Assembly (NCBI RefSeq): GCF_000008185.1
Contig: NC_002967.9
Location: forward strand, 682,001 to 746,000
Direction of reading: 5' to 3'
Source: Treponema denticola ATCC 35405
GTDB lineage: Bacteria > Spirochaetota > Spirochaetia > Treponematales > Treponemataceae
DNA length: 64,000 bases
The position numbers were made by a program, and so were the translations under genes. The notes below the pieces were generated by a model. That model did not search any database. It saw only the letters and a program-made list of their open reading frames with translations, and was not told where the DNA came from. Of the stretch, positions 9,061 to 17,881 are shown piece after piece. How positions within the stretch are numbered: position 1 is the first letter of the stretch; every line of letters begins with the position of its first letter.

Positions 9061-9759
9061 ATGAAACAGCTTATAAAAATTTTGATTGTAGAAGATGATA
9101 ATACTATAGCCTCGGTTTTAAAAAAGAATTTGGAGCAATGGAACTTTAATGTACGCTGTGCAAAAAATTTCAGCAATATCTTGGAGGAGTTTGAAGACTA
9201 TAAACCCTCTTTGGTAATAATGGATATAGGGCTTCCGGCATTTAACGGTTATCATTGGTGTTCCGAAATCAGGAATAAGTCTCAAGTCCCTATTATATTT
9301 TTATCTTCCCGTAACGATAAGATGGATATTGTAATGGCTATGCAAATGGGAGGCGATGATTATATCGAAAAACCCTTTGATATGGATATAACCATTGCAA
9401 AGATACAGGCCGTTATCAGGCGGACATACCAATTTACCGCTTCGATGAATGAAATCGGCTTTGCCGGGACCGTTTTAAATTTGAGCACACTCACTCTTGT
9501 GTATAATAATAAGACAACCTTGCTGACTGCAAATGAAATTAAAATCTTAAAATGTCTTTATTTGGCTCAAGGCGAATTTGTTTCGAGAGAAAAAATTATG
9601 GATGTGCTGTGGCAAAATAATCAGTTTGTGGACGATAATACTCTTTCGGTAAATATAACCCGCTTGCGTAAAAAGATGGAAAACGCAGAGCTTTTTAATT
9701 TTATCGAAAACAAAAAAGGTTTGGGATATAAACTAAATGAACATCACGGAAACCGGTAA
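9061..9759 (+). CDS. OmpR-family response regulator (BceR/GraR-like)
   Basis: Receiver domain (about 5-118) with an acidic pocket (EDD), phospho-acceptor Asp in LVIMDIGLP and the Lys in YIEKPFD, joined to a winged-helix DNA-binding domain (about 135-228) with LTANEIKILKCL and VDDNTLSVNITRLRKKM. The latter pattern is characteristic of regulators paired with peptide-sensing ABC transporters. Overlaps the kinase gene by 23 bases and heads a four-gene unit with ABC genes, so it probably activates transcription of the exporter when antimicrobial peptides are present. Confidence 0.9.
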   Translation: MKQLIKILIVEDDNTIASVLKKNLEQWNFNVRCAKNFSNILEEFEDYKPSLVIMDIGLPAFNGYHWCSEIRNKSQVPIIFLSSRNDKMDIVMAMQMGGDDYIEKPFDMDITIAKIQAVIRRTYQFTASMNEIGFAGTVLNLSTLTLVYNNKTTLLTANEIKILKCLYLAQGEFVSREKIMDVLWQNNQFVDDNTLSVNITRLRKKMENAELFNFIENKKGLGYKLNEHHGNR

Positions 9760-10810
9760 GTTAAAATTAAGCATAATTATAAAAAGTTTTTTTAAAGATA
9801 ATTTTTTATTTATATTTGTTCCGCTTCTTTTAATCTTCTTACAAGTGCTTATCTTATATTTAAGTAATGCCGAAAGGGGTCTCGTATCTTATATAAGCTT
9901 ATTAAGTATTTCCATTTTGATTATATTCTTTATATTAAAATTTATTTTTTACTATCGTAAAATAAAAAATTACTTTGACCTCGTGGAGCAATATGAAGTA
10001 AATTCGGAAAGCTCTGATGATGAAAAGTTTGAAAACAGGCTTGATCTTTCTTTATCGCAAATTATTTCGTTAAAAAAGATAAAAAAAATAATCTTGGAAA
10101 GAGAAGCTTCTATTTATAATAACCGGAAAATACTTATCGATCAAAACGATTATTTTTCTCTTTGGATTCATCAAATAAAAACTCCCATCACTTCTATAAA
10201 TATTTTATTGCAAAATATGAATTCTTCAAAAGATGAGGTATTTGAAATAAAAAGAGCTCTTTTAAGTATAGATAATTATACCCAAATGGCATTGCATTAT
10301 TTAAAGCTCCAAAGTCCTGATAGGGATTTGGATTTTATTAAGTTTAATTTAAATGAAGTTTTGCAAAACATCTTCCGTAAATACAGAAGTATTTTTATTT
10401 ATAAAAATATAGAGCTTAATTATAAACCTTGTGATCTAAACATTATAAGCGATCAAGTTCTTTTTGAATTGATGATTGAGCAGATAATTTCCAACAGCCT
10501 AAAATATTGCGGCATAGACGACAAAAGAGGAATTTTAAGCATCTATATTGAAAATCAAAATCCTTCAGTCCTTGTAATTGAAGACAACGGAATCGGAATA
10601 AGCCCTTCAGACCTCCCCAAAATCTTCGATAAGGGATATTCCGGTTTAAACGGCCGTCTAAGCGAAAAAGCTACAGGCCTCGGCCTCTACCTTGCTCGGG
10701 AAATATCCGAAAGGCTCGGCTGTACTCTTACAATAAACTCTCTTCAAGGTGAATGGACTAGGGCAGAGGTTAAACTCGGAACGGAAACCTCAATCCTTAC
10801 AAAAATGTAA
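9737..10810 (+). CDS. Intramembrane-sensing histidine kinase (BceS-like)
   Basis: 357 residues: two transmembrane helices near the N-terminus (about 18-40 and 45-72) separated by only a few residues, so there is no external sensor domain. The dimerisation motif LWIHQIKTPITSIN carries the phospho-His, and the ATPase domain has N-box SNSLKYC, G1 EDNGIGI and G2 ATGLGLYLA. Kinases of this build sense through a partner ABC permease, here encoded two genes downstream. Translationally coupled to the response regulator (23-base overlap). Confidence 0.9.
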   Translation: MNITETGKLKLSIIIKSFFKDNFLFIFVPLLLIFLQVLILYLSNAERGLVSYISLLSISILIIFFILKFIFYYRKIKNYFDLVEQYEVNSESSDDEKFENRLDLSLSQIISLKKIKKIILEREASIYNNRKILIDQNDYFSLWIHQIKTPITSINILLQNMNSSKDEVFEIKRALLSIDNYTQMALHYLKLQSPDRDLDFIKFNLNEVLQNIFRKYRSIFIYKNIELNYKPCDLNIISDQVLFELMIEQIISNSLKYCGIDDKRGILSIYIENQNPSVLVIEDNGIGISPSDLPKIFDKGYSGLNGRLSEKATGLGLYLAREISERLGCTLTINSLQGEWTRAEVKLGTETSILTKM

Positions 10811-10904
10811 GTCAAAAAAACAAAATGTAAGGCTCCGTCAATGCAGGACTTTTAATTTTTTGATAAAATTATTTAAATCGTATGGAGTTTTATGGAGGTG
10901 TTTT

Positions 10905-11666
10905 GTGGAAACATTACTTGATGTTAAAAATATTCAAAAAATTTACAAGTCCCGATTTTCAAAACAGGGAACGGTTGCCTTGCGCGATGTAAGTTTTTCG
11001 GTAAAGAAAAATGAATTTACGGCTATTATGGGAGAGTCCGGCTCGGGGAAAACGACCTTGCTTAATTTACTTGCAACCTTGGATAAGCCATCCTCCGGTG
11101 AAATATTTTTAAAAGGAGAACCCATATCCAAAATAAAGACTAAGGATATTTCGGCTTTTAGGCGTAATAAATTAGGCTTTGTGTTTCAAGATTACAATCT
11201 CTTGGATCAGTTTTCCGTAAAGGATAATATATTACTTCCTCTTGTGCTCTCAAATTATCCTATTGATGAGATGAATAAAAGACTTCTTCCTCTTGCTGAA
11301 GCCTTGAGGATTTCAAGCCTTCTCGAAAAATACCCTTATGAAATTTCAGGCGGACAATGTCAAAGGGCTGCGGCTGCAAGGGCTTTTATTACAAAACCTC
11401 AACTCATCTTGGCCGATGAACCTACAGGTGCTCTTGATTCAAAATCATCGGATATGCTTTTAGAAACTTTTTCTCAAATGAATGAGGCAGGGCAGACTAT
11501 CATAATGGTAACCCATAGTGCACGGGCGGCAAGTTATGCAAAGCGTGTTTTGTTTTTGCGTGACGGAAATATTTATTACGAAATATATAAAGGCGATATG
11601 GGACAGGCTCTATTCAGAGAAAGAATCAACGAAGGGCTTTTTATGATGAACAGAATGGATTCATAA
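10905..11666 (+). CDS. ABC transporter ATPase (BceA-like)
   Basis: Nucleotide-binding subunit of a MacB/BceA-type transporter: Walker A GESGSGKTT, Q-loop FVFQDYNLL, signature ISGGQCQRAAAARA, Walker B LILADEPTGALD, H-loop VTHSA. The GTG at 10905 is chosen because GGAGGTG lies directly upstream; the reading frame is open further upstream, but that part has no domain homology. It acts with the permease 27 bases downstream in sensing or removing peptide antibiotics that target cell-wall lipid intermediates. Confidence 0.9.
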   Translation: METLLDVKNIQKIYKSRFSKQGTVALRDVSFSVKKNEFTAIMGESGSGKTTLLNLLATLDKPSSGEIFLKGEPISKIKTKDISAFRRNKLGFVFQDYNLLDQFSVKDNILLPLVLSNYPIDEMNKRLLPLAEALRISSLLEKYPYEISGGQCQRAAAARAFITKPQLILADEPTGALDSKSSDMLLETFSQMNEAGQTIIMVTHSARAASYAKRVLFLRDGNIYYEIYKGDMGQALFRERINEGLFMMNRMDS

Positions 11667-11693
11667 GAGAAATAAGGTACAGGGGGAGACTTT

Positions 11694-13739
11694 ATGAAAC
11701 TTAATTTTTATTTTCAACTTGCCAAAAAAAATATTTCGACGGGAGCAAAAACCTATATTCCATACATTTTCGCCTGCTCACTTTCGATAATGATGTTCTC
11801 GATCATGTATACGCTTTCAATAGAAGCCTTTAGTCAAAATTCAGCCGGTTTAATTACCTTGATGAATTTCGGTGTGATAATAGTAGGCTTCTTTTCAATG
11901 ATTTTTATCTTTTACGGAAATAAATTTTTGATTAAAAACAGAGTGAAAGAAATAGGATTGTATACCGTTTTGGGACTCGAAAAAAAGCATATTGCAGGAG
12001 TTTTATTTTTTGAATTCCTAGCCTGTTATTTTTTGAGTTTAGTCTTTGGAGCAATCGGCTCCGTTCTTTTCGGAAAATTATGCTTTTTAATTTTGTTTAA
12101 GGTAAGCGGTATTCCTTCAAAAATAAACTACAGTCTTTCTTTTAGCTTTTTAAAACCTGCGAGTATCGTATTTTTTTGTTTTTTTACAATAAATTATCTT
12201 TATAATTTAAAGAAGATAAGCCTTTTAAATCCTATTCAGCTTTTAACCGAATCAAAGAGCGGAGAAAAAAGATCGAAATATTTACGCTTAAAGACATTTC
12301 TTGCTATTCTTTTTATCGGAGGCGGTTATACTCTTTCAGTTTTAAGTATTAATCCCATAGCTGCCTTAAAAACATTTTTGCCTGCCGTTCTGCTTGTGAT
12401 TGCAGGAACCTTTTTCTTTTTTGAAAGTATTACCATTTTTATTTTAAATAAAATAAAGAACCGTAAATCTTATTACAAGCCTGCAAAATTTATTTCCGTT
12501 TCTGGAATGATTTATAGGATGGGACAGCATGCAAAGGGTTTGGCAAGTATTTGTATTTTGCTTACGATGATCTTGCTTACCCTAGCTTCAGTAACAAGTA
12601 TTTATATGGTAAGCGAGAAAATCATATCAAAGGCCTTTATACGCAATCATCAACTGGACAGGCTCTTTAAAAAAGACAATGTAGAATTACAAAATAAAGA
12701 AAGCTTAATTGCGGACATAAAGGAGATAGGCTTAAAGTATAATATGGAAACAAATGATTTTTTATATGTAAGATATTTTTATGGAATTTCAAATATAAGC
12801 GATAATGCTCTTTATGAAAATGATGATTCATATTTTTCCCGCAACAATGTTCAGATTATGTTGTGCAGCTTTGAAGATATTAAAAATATTTTCCCTGACG
12901 AGCTCTATAAAAAATTATTGACGGACGCTGCAAGTATGAGTGATGATGAGTTTTTTATTTTTTCTAATAAGAAGATTAACTACAAAAAGCCCTTACAAAT
13001 AGGGCAAAAAGAATTTAAACTAAAAAAACTTGAAAGCGAATTTGTTTCTATAATGAATAACTCGCCCTATATTCCGTATTCGCCATTTCCTTATATAAAT
13101 CTGATAGCTAAAAATTCTGAAAATCTCGAGCTTATTAAAAATGAATTAAACGCATTAAAAGAAAATGCAAGGGCTCGGTTTAAAAAGAAAAAACTGCTTG
13201 CACTTGAAGAATCCTTATTTTGGAATACCTCCGTCGATAATCTTAAAACTATTCCTCCAAACTACATTCAAGACATAAAAAAATTGGCAAAGTCTTCGGA
13301 GGCAGATTTTTTTTATGATAATAAATTTCAGTCTTATAAAGACAGAAGAGAATTTGACGGAAGCTTTTTATTTTTAGGAGGCTTTTTAAGTCTTATGTTT
13401 TTAATATGGCTCATCCTAATTATGTACTTCAAACAGATTGCTGAAGGTGTAGAAGATAGAAAACGCTATCAAATAATGCTAAAAATAGGAATGGACTCTT
13501 CTTTAATCAAAAAAGCTTCACACGCCCAGCTTGTCTGGCTCTTTGTGCTGCCTGTTTTGGTTTCGATAGTCCACTGCTTTTTCGCTTCTCCCTTGTTCAG
13601 CCGGCTCCTATTGGTCTTCGGCCTTTTTAATACGGCAGTCTTTTTTGCTGCCCTGCTTTTAACCGGAGGCTTTACCCTGATTTTATATTTGATTTTTTAT
13701 AAGATTACTTTAAATAAGTATAATAAAATTATCCGATAG
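11694..13739 (+). CDS. FtsX-like ABC permease (BceB-like)
   Basis: 681 residues with about ten transmembrane segments and a large hydrophilic region (about 315-555) between two of them, which is the ligand-sensing extracellular domain typical of Bce-type permeases. N-terminal helices cover YIPYIFACSLSIMMFSIMYTL and the motif KNRVKEIGLYTVLGLEKKHI is the FtsX-family coupling segment. SD GGGGGAG precedes the ATG. Last gene of the unit. The spirochaetal target is unknown; the usual substrates are bacitracin-like or lantibiotic peptides. Confidence 0.88.
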   Translation: MKLNFYFQLAKKNISTGAKTYIPYIFACSLSIMMFSIMYTLSIEAFSQNSAGLITLMNFGVIIVGFFSMIFIFYGNKFLIKNRVKEIGLYTVLGLEKKHIAGVLFFEFLACYFLSLVFGAIGSVLFGKLCFLILFKVSGIPSKINYSLSFSFLKPASIVFFCFFTINYLYNLKKISLLNPIQLLTESKSGEKRSKYLRLKTFLAILFIGGGYTLSVLSINPIAALKTFLPAVLLVIAGTFFFFESITIFILNKIKNRKSYYKPAKFISVSGMIYRMGQHAKGLASICILLTMILLTLASVTSIYMVSEKIISKAFIRNHQLDRLFKKDNVELQNKESLIADIKEIGLKYNMETNDFLYVRYFYGISNISDNALYENDDSYFSRNNVQIMLCSFEDIKNIFPDELYKKLLTDAASMSDDEFFIFSNKKINYKKPLQIGQKEFKLKKLESEFVSIMNNSPYIPYSPFPYINLIAKNSENLELIKNELNALKENARARFKKKKLLALEESLFWNTSVDNLKTIPPNYIQDIKKLAKSSEADFFYDNKFQSYKDRREFDGSFLFLGGFLSLMFLIWLILIMYFKQIAEGVEDRKRYQIMLKIGMDSSLIKKASHAQLVWLFVLPVLVSIVHCFFASPLFSRLLLVFGLFNTAVFFAALLLTGGFTLILYLIFYKITLNKYNKIIR

Positions 13740-13745
13740 GGAAAA

Positions 13746-13772
13746 GGCTGTTCCATTTGGGAACAGCCCTTG
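13746..13772. terminator. Hairpin between convergent genes
   Basis: GGCTGTTCC (13746-13754) and GGAACAGCC (13760-13768) separated by five bases. The T-run is poor on the plus strand, so termination efficiency is uncertain. Confidence 0.65.
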
Positions 13773-13779
13773 TTTGATA

Positions 13780-14292
13780 CTATTTCCCCCGATATTTTTT
13801 CAATGCTTTTTTTATATCCTTTATAGCCCAGTCATAATGGCTGGAAGTAGCGGACACGCAGTAACTTCCGAGGGTCGTTGTACCTGTCCAGTTAAAAACA
13901 GCTTTTGAAAAAAGTTCCTCATTGGAAAAGGTTTCGATTAGTTTCATAACTTCTTTATGAGTTTTTTTAAGCATTTTTTCGGCATCGGCATAAGGGGTGC
14001 CTTGATGTTTTTTCCAAAACTCAACATTCATTTCAGGATAAGTTTTCCAGTTGTAAGCTTCAGGCAAAAAGGCTGCCGGTTTTCCTTTTGTGTTGGATTT
14101 TATCCAATTCAATAAAAGACAGTGCCATTCATAAAGATGAACCAACACATCGCGTACATTTTTATCGCGCTCGTTTGGATTTATATCGGCAGTTCTTTCT
14201 TTTTCGGTCATACCGTCAATTAAGTTCCACAGTTTTTCAAACTGCTCATTTGAAGCAAAAATCAAATCTTCTTTTGTTGTAGGTCTCGGCAT
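13780..14292 (-). CDS. ClbS/DfsB family four-helix bundle protein
   Basis: 170 residues, all-helical, in the DUF1706 (ClbS/DfsB) family: N-terminal PRPTTKEDLI, central NVRDVLVHLYEWHCLLLNWI, and C-terminal SHYDWAIKDIKKALKKY. ClbS of colibactin producers hydrolyses or binds the cyclopropane warhead and gives self-protection; most homologues sit away from any toxin cluster, as here. Function in this organism is therefore unknown. A DinB-like fold is expected. Stands alone between the Bce module and the WYL regulator on the same strand. Confidence 0.82.
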   Translation of the reverse strand: MPRPTTKEDLIFASNEQFEKLWNLIDGMTEKERTADINPNERDKNVRDVLVHLYEWHCLLLNWIKSNTKGKPAAFLPEAYNWKTYPEMNVEFWKKHQGTPYADAEKMLKKTHKEVMKLIETFSNEELFSKAVFNWTGTTTLGSYCVSATSSHYDWAIKDIKKALKKYRGK

Positions 14293-14368
14293 AGGTTTCT
14301 CCCATAAAAATATGTAAACTCATTATAGCACATCAACCTGTCAGAATGTGTCAGGTTTTAAAAAGAAT

Positions 14369-15274
14369 TTAAACTTTTCTATGCTTTTTCATAATTTCTT
14401 CTGCAAGTTGGGCGATTTCGGTTTTTAAGTTTTCCGGTTCAAGGATTTCTACTTCGGTGCCGAGCGACAAGATAAAACCGCAGACCCACGAATCAAAGGG
14501 GAGAGCTGCATTCAGGGTATATGAGCCGTCGGAATTTTTTGCGATAAGTTCAGGAGGAAATTCATCGTAGAGTCTGTAGGCGGTTTTAGCAGTGCATTTT
14601 AATTTAATGTTTGTAAGGGGAGGCGGTGCCGCTTTTTTATCGTCAGGTATTTTGCCGAGCAGGTCTGCACGGTTAAATGTTTTTAAAGTCTTTATAATAG
14701 AAAGTATACGGGTTAATCTAAAAAGTCTACATGCGTTTTTTTCTGTACAATAGCATTCGGCATACCAAGCCTTCGATTTATACAAAAGACGTAAGGGGTA
14801 GACGGTTCGTTCCGTTTTTTCTCCGTATGAGCTGAGATATTCCAGCTTGACGGCTCTTCTTTCTAAAATTGCATCTTTAAGCGTTTTAAAAAGGTGATGA
14901 TCGTTTTTGTTGTCCCAGCGGGAATAATCAATCCTGATCCAATCGGCATTTTTTTGAAAGATTGCAGATAAGCGGTTTAAGATAGATTCGGTGTGTATCT
15001 CATCTATTGGAGAAAGGCATTGCAGAGCAAGCAGTATTTTCTCCTGTTCTCCTTTTGTCAAAATTGATTTATTGATTGTGTAGCTTTCATCGATAAAAAT
15101 ACCTCCGCCGGTACCCTGCATCGTATACACGGGGATTCCTGCACTGCTTAAAATATCCATGTCGCGATAAATAGTACGAACCGATACGCCGAATTTTTTT
15201 GCAAGTTCTTGTGCAGTTGTCTGCTTCCGACTGAGAAGGATAAATACGATTTCAAAAAGTCTTTCCGAGCGCAT
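14369..15274 (-). CDS. YafY-type transcriptional regulator with WYL domain
   Basis: 301 residues: N-terminal winged helix (about 1-60; ELAKKFGVSVRTIYRDMDIL recognition region), then a WYL domain (about 140-210; VKLEYLSSYGEKTERTVYPL, KAWYAECYC) and a C-terminal WCX extension. WYL regulators sense small ligands or nucleic acids. The likely target is its own promoter or the downstream ClbS-like gene 76 bases away; this is inference from proximity. Confidence 0.88.
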   Translation of the reverse strand: MRSERLFEIVFILLSRKQTTAQELAKKFGVSVRTIYRDMDILSSAGIPVYTMQGTGGGIFIDESYTINKSILTKGEQEKILLALQCLSPIDEIHTESILNRLSAIFQKNADWIRIDYSRWDNKNDHHLFKTLKDAILERRAVKLEYLSSYGEKTERTVYPLRLLYKSKAWYAECYCTEKNACRLFRLTRILSIIKTLKTFNRADLLGKIPDDKKAAPPPLTNIKLKCTAKTAYRLYDEFPPELIAKNSDGSYTLNAALPFDSWVCGFILSLGTEVEILEPENLKTEIAQLAEEIMKKHRKV

Positions 15275-15335
15275 AGTTAAACTCTATTATTATACATAAA
15301 CTATGCATGGCTCGTTATAATATGGAATGAGTGAG

Positions 15336-15575
15336 TCATGTGTAATAAAGGTTAGTTTCAATTTCTTCATTGTCTTCATCAAAATTTTTTGGATAAGAAA
15401 ATTCTCCTTTTGCGATACCGAAGCAACGACTCGTTTTTTTAGTCTGTAAATTAGCTGTTTCAATTGCTTTTATATTCTTTAAATTATCTGTAATCTTATG
15501 GAGAAGTTGTATTTTTTGCTCGTAAGGCATATTTAAAACACTAGTTTCTATTTGAGTATACTGTTCATAAGACAT
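15336..15575 (-). CDS. Orphan VapB-like antitoxin
   Basis: 79 residues. N-terminal helical part with repeated hydrophobics (EQKIQLLHKITDNLKNI) and a C-terminal RCFGIAKGEFSYPKNFDEDNEEI segment that resembles the toxin-binding tail of antitoxins paired with PIN toxins (compare the FDEPLEDFKEYM tail of the antitoxin at 28537). No toxin gene follows; the next minus-strand gene is the WYL regulator. AGGAGGG lies upstream of the start. Probably a relict or trans-acting antitoxin. Confidence 0.55.
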   Translation of the reverse strand: MSYEQYTQIETSVLNMPYEQKIQLLHKITDNLKNIKAIETANLQTKKTSRCFGIAKGEFSYPKNFDEDNEEIETNLYYT

Positions 15576-15661
15576 AATTAACCCTCCTTGTTTTAATCAT
15601 ATCACAGAAAACACTGGGTTTCAACATACCTATTTAAAATAAACTAGAGAAACTTCCTTTA

Positions 15662-15925
15662 TCATTTTTCACCATAATGAGTTCTACACTGAATTATTTG
15701 TATTACATTATCGGCTATTCTATAAACCAATCTATTTTTTTTATCTATCCTGCGGCTCCAGAATTCTGACAGATTTCCCTTTAATGGCTCAGGGCTGCCT
15801 AAACCATTGTGACCATTCCTTTCAATATCTTTAATCAACATATTGATTCTTTTTAGTGTTTTTTTATCTTCTGTTTGCCAATAGACATAATCTATCCATG
15901 CATCTTCATCCCATGCTTTAATCAT
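15662..15925 (-). CDS. YoeB-family mRNA interferase toxin
   Basis: 87 residues of the RelE/YoeB superfamily; ribosome-dependent cleavage of mRNA. The sequence follows YoeB closely: WIDYVYWQTEDKKTLKRIN, SPEPLKGNLSEFWSRRID, NRLVYRI, and the C-terminal catalytic His-Tyr (RTHYGEK), with the Glu of PEPLK and the Arg of NRLVY corresponding to the E46/R65 acid-base residues. The start is four bases after the antitoxin stop, so the two are translationally coupled. Confidence 0.9.
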   Translation of the reverse strand: MIKAWDEDAWIDYVYWQTEDKKTLKRINMLIKDIERNGHNGLGSPEPLKGNLSEFWSRRIDKKNRLVYRIADNVIQIIQCRTHYGEK

Positions 15926-15929
15926 TAGC

Positions 15930-16187
15930 CTATTCCACTATATCATGCACTATATATTTCCCTTCATTCATTCGTTTAGCAGCAGCATGTAGTTTTTTTT
16001 GATTATATTTATTATAAAAACCTCTTTCATCACTTATAATTTTAAATGGTATACCGCCGATTCTCAATGATTGACGAATGAAAATATTAAATGCAGTTGT
16101 CATATTCATGCCTAAACTGTCAAAAAGCTGTTCAGCCTCTTGTTTTACTTCGGAATCCATTCTTATGTTGACATTTATTTGAGCCAT
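15930..16187 (-). CDS. RelB/DinJ-family antitoxin
   Basis: 85 residues with an N-terminal ribbon-helix-helix (NVNIRMDSEVKQEAEQLFDSLG, NMTTAFNIFIRQSL) and a C-terminal toxin-binding region. YoeB toxins usually pair with YefM (Phd-like) antitoxins; here the partner is of the RelB/DinJ type. It should autoregulate the operon by binding the inverted repeat immediately upstream (16207-16259). SD AGGAGG precedes the ATG. Confidence 0.88.
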   Translation of the reverse strand: MAQINVNIRMDSEVKQEAEQLFDSLGMNMTTAFNIFIRQSLRIGGIPFKIISDERGFYNKYNQKKLHAAAKRMNEGKYIVHDIVE

Positions 16188-16206
16188 AAAACCTCCTAAT
16201 TTATAC

Positions 16207-16259
16207 CTATATTTTATATATAATTATATATAATGTCAATAATTATATATAAAATATAG
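16207..16259 (-). promoter_or_regulatory. Perfect 21-bp inverted repeat, probable toxin-antitoxin operator
   Basis: Arms 16207-16227 and 16239-16259 are exact reverse complements separated by 11 bases, beginning 20 bases upstream of the antitoxin start. The arms are almost pure A/T and contain -10-like TATAAT on both strands. Position and symmetry fit a ribbon-helix-helix operator overlapping the promoter. Confidence 0.75.
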
Positions 16260-16294
16260 TAATTTTTGAAATAAGTTATCAAGAAAATAAAAAA

Positions 16295-16329
16295 CCCGAC
16301 AGGCAAAAGGAGGAGAAAAACCTGTCGGG
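16295..16329 (-). terminator. Minus-strand terminator without an obvious upstream gene
   Basis: CCCGACAGG (16295-16303) and CCTGTCGGG (16321-16329) around a 17-base loop containing AGGAGGAG. Read on the minus strand it ends in TTTTTTATTTTC, the T-tract of a Rho-independent terminator. No minus-strand gene of convincing size lies between it and 16520, so it may end a small RNA or antisense transcript from the ompA-like gene. On the plus strand it is only a hairpin. Confidence 0.55.
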
Positions 16330-16519
16330 AAACTGCAAAGGAGGTATATTGAATTGTTTGTTGTCGTTCAACATACACTAAACAAAACTATTTAGGGGCT
16401 TTTGGTTACATAAAAATTTAAAAATTTTTCTTAAATTTTTAAATTTTTATGTAAAAAGAGCATTTTTTTTGTAAAAAAGTGTTCCTAAAGGTTTATTCTA
16501 AAAATACCGATAAGAAAGT
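16330..16519. other. AT-rich intergenic segment with 22-bp palindrome
   Basis: The 332 bases between the antitoxin and the OmpA-like gene hold three structured elements: the 21-bp operator, the minus-strand terminator, and here a 22-bp perfect inverted repeat (16406-16427 and 16433-16454, loop of five). AAAGGAGG at 16336-16343 followed by a TTG could start a 13-codon peptide, which is not convincing. No other gene is seen. Confidence 0.6.
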
Positions 16520-17788
16520 GTGAAATACCGTATTTTTAAGAATAATATTTTAAAAAAACTTGTCTTGTTCGTGTTTGTTTTGCTTTTTTCTCTCCTTTTT
16601 GCTCAAGAGGGTGAGAAAAATGCCGAATTTCTCTTTAAATTTAAATTTATTGACGATGATGCATATAAGATTCACTCCGTTGTAGATGAAAAGGTCTATG
16701 TAAACGGAAAATTTCATCATAAAGCCCAAATTATCAACAGAATTGAGGTAGAAGTCTCGGATATAGAAACCGGAGAAGGCGAAAAAAACGCTTCGGCTCT
16801 CTTTTCTTGTATGTTTATGACCAGCGAGCAAAATTCCAACAAAACCTTCGACTGGTCCCGAAATTACCCGAGTATTTTTAGGCGGGATGATGCCGGTTTT
16901 TACACTATAGGTGATGAATATTTTATGCCTGTGGTACGGAATGTGCCGACATTTCCAAAGCATCCCGTTAAACCCGGCGATACTTGGACTGGCGAAGGCT
17001 TCGAAGCCCATGATTTTAGGGATGCATTCGGCATTGAAAAGCCTTTTACCTTTCCGTTCAAGGTTGAATATCAATACATAGGACTTGCAGAAATAGACGG
17101 TCAAATCTACCGCCACATAACTGCAAGTTATGACTTAAACCACGTTGTTCCTCAAAAGGTTCTTAAAAATTATAAGGGAAAAATAGACGTGCCTGTCAAA
17201 ATTTTAGGAAAATCGAGACAAAACCTATATTGGGATGAAGAAAGAGGAAATCTATATTGCTATAATGAAGAATTTAGCATTAAAATGCTCCTTTATTCAG
17301 GCTACACCTATGATTTTATAGGGACAGCAAGGGCTAAGGTTATTGAAGTAAAAAAGATAGATAAAGCCGCTGAAGAAGAAATAAAAAAAAGTGTTGAAGA
17401 TCTAAATCTTGAAAATACTACCATTGAAAAAACCGATGAGGGCCTAACGATCAGCATTGAAAATATCCAGTTTTTGCCCAACTCTGCAATTTTACGAGAA
17501 AGTGAAAAAGAAAAATTAAAAAAAATAGGCGAAATTCTTTTAAAATTTCCCGATAGGGAATTTTTGATCTCAGGGCATACAGCCCTAGCCGGAACCGAAG
17601 AAGAAAGACAAGCTCTTTCTGAAGAAAGGGCTGCTGCCGTAGCTAATTATCTTATAGAGTTGGGCGTTCAAAAAAGAGAACACGTATATACCCGAGGTTT
17701 CGGTGCCCGCCGGCCCGTCGCTGCCAATAATTCACCTGAAAATATGGCTAAAAACAGACGTGTCGAAATAACTATCTTGGATAAGTAA
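16520..17788 (+). CDS. OmpA-family outer-membrane/periplasmic protein
   Basis: 422 residues. GTG start; an N-terminal signal sequence (LVLFVFVLLFSLLFAQ) is followed by a roughly 260-residue beta-rich domain of unknown family and a C-terminal OmpA-like peptidoglycan-binding domain (about 315-420) with the hallmark ISGHTALAG, LSEERAAAVANYLIELG and RGFGARRPVAANNSPENMAKNRRVEI. The last module anchors the protein to peptidoglycan. Single-gene unit ended by a strong bidirectional hairpin. Spacing and quality of the ribosome-binding site (AAGAAAG) are modest. Confidence 0.88.
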   Translation: MKYRIFKNNILKKLVLFVFVLLFSLLFAQEGEKNAEFLFKFKFIDDDAYKIHSVVDEKVYVNGKFHHKAQIINRIEVEVSDIETGEGEKNASALFSCMFMTSEQNSNKTFDWSRNYPSIFRRDDAGFYTIGDEYFMPVVRNVPTFPKHPVKPGDTWTGEGFEAHDFRDAFGIEKPFTFPFKVEYQYIGLAEIDGQIYRHITASYDLNHVVPQKVLKNYKGKIDVPVKILGKSRQNLYWDEERGNLYCYNEEFSIKMLLYSGYTYDFIGTARAKVIEVKKIDKAAEEEIKKSVEDLNLENTTIEKTDEGLTISIENIQFLPNSAILRESEKEKLKKIGEILLKFPDREFLISGHTALAGTEEERQALSEERAAAVANYLIELGVQKREHVYTRGFGARRPVAANNSPENMAKNRRVEITILDK

Positions 17789-17835
17789 AATTTAAAAAAA
17801 GCCCCTAAGCGGTTCTTTTGAAAGGAGAGGGGAGG

Positions 17836-17869
17836 AGAGGAAAACTTTTATCCGAAAAAGTTTTCCTCT
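17836..17869. terminator. Bidirectional terminator between ompA-like gene and PFOR
   Basis: AGAGGAAAACTTTT (17836-17849) and AAAAGTTTTCCTCT (17856-17869) form a perfect 14-bp stem with a six-base loop between two convergent genes. Confidence 0.8.
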
Positions 17870-17881
17870 CCCCCTTAAGTT

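Noticed and set aside
16336-16400. Thirteen-codon leader peptide after AAAGGAGG
   Set aside because: TTG start, very short, no link to a regulated downstream gene.
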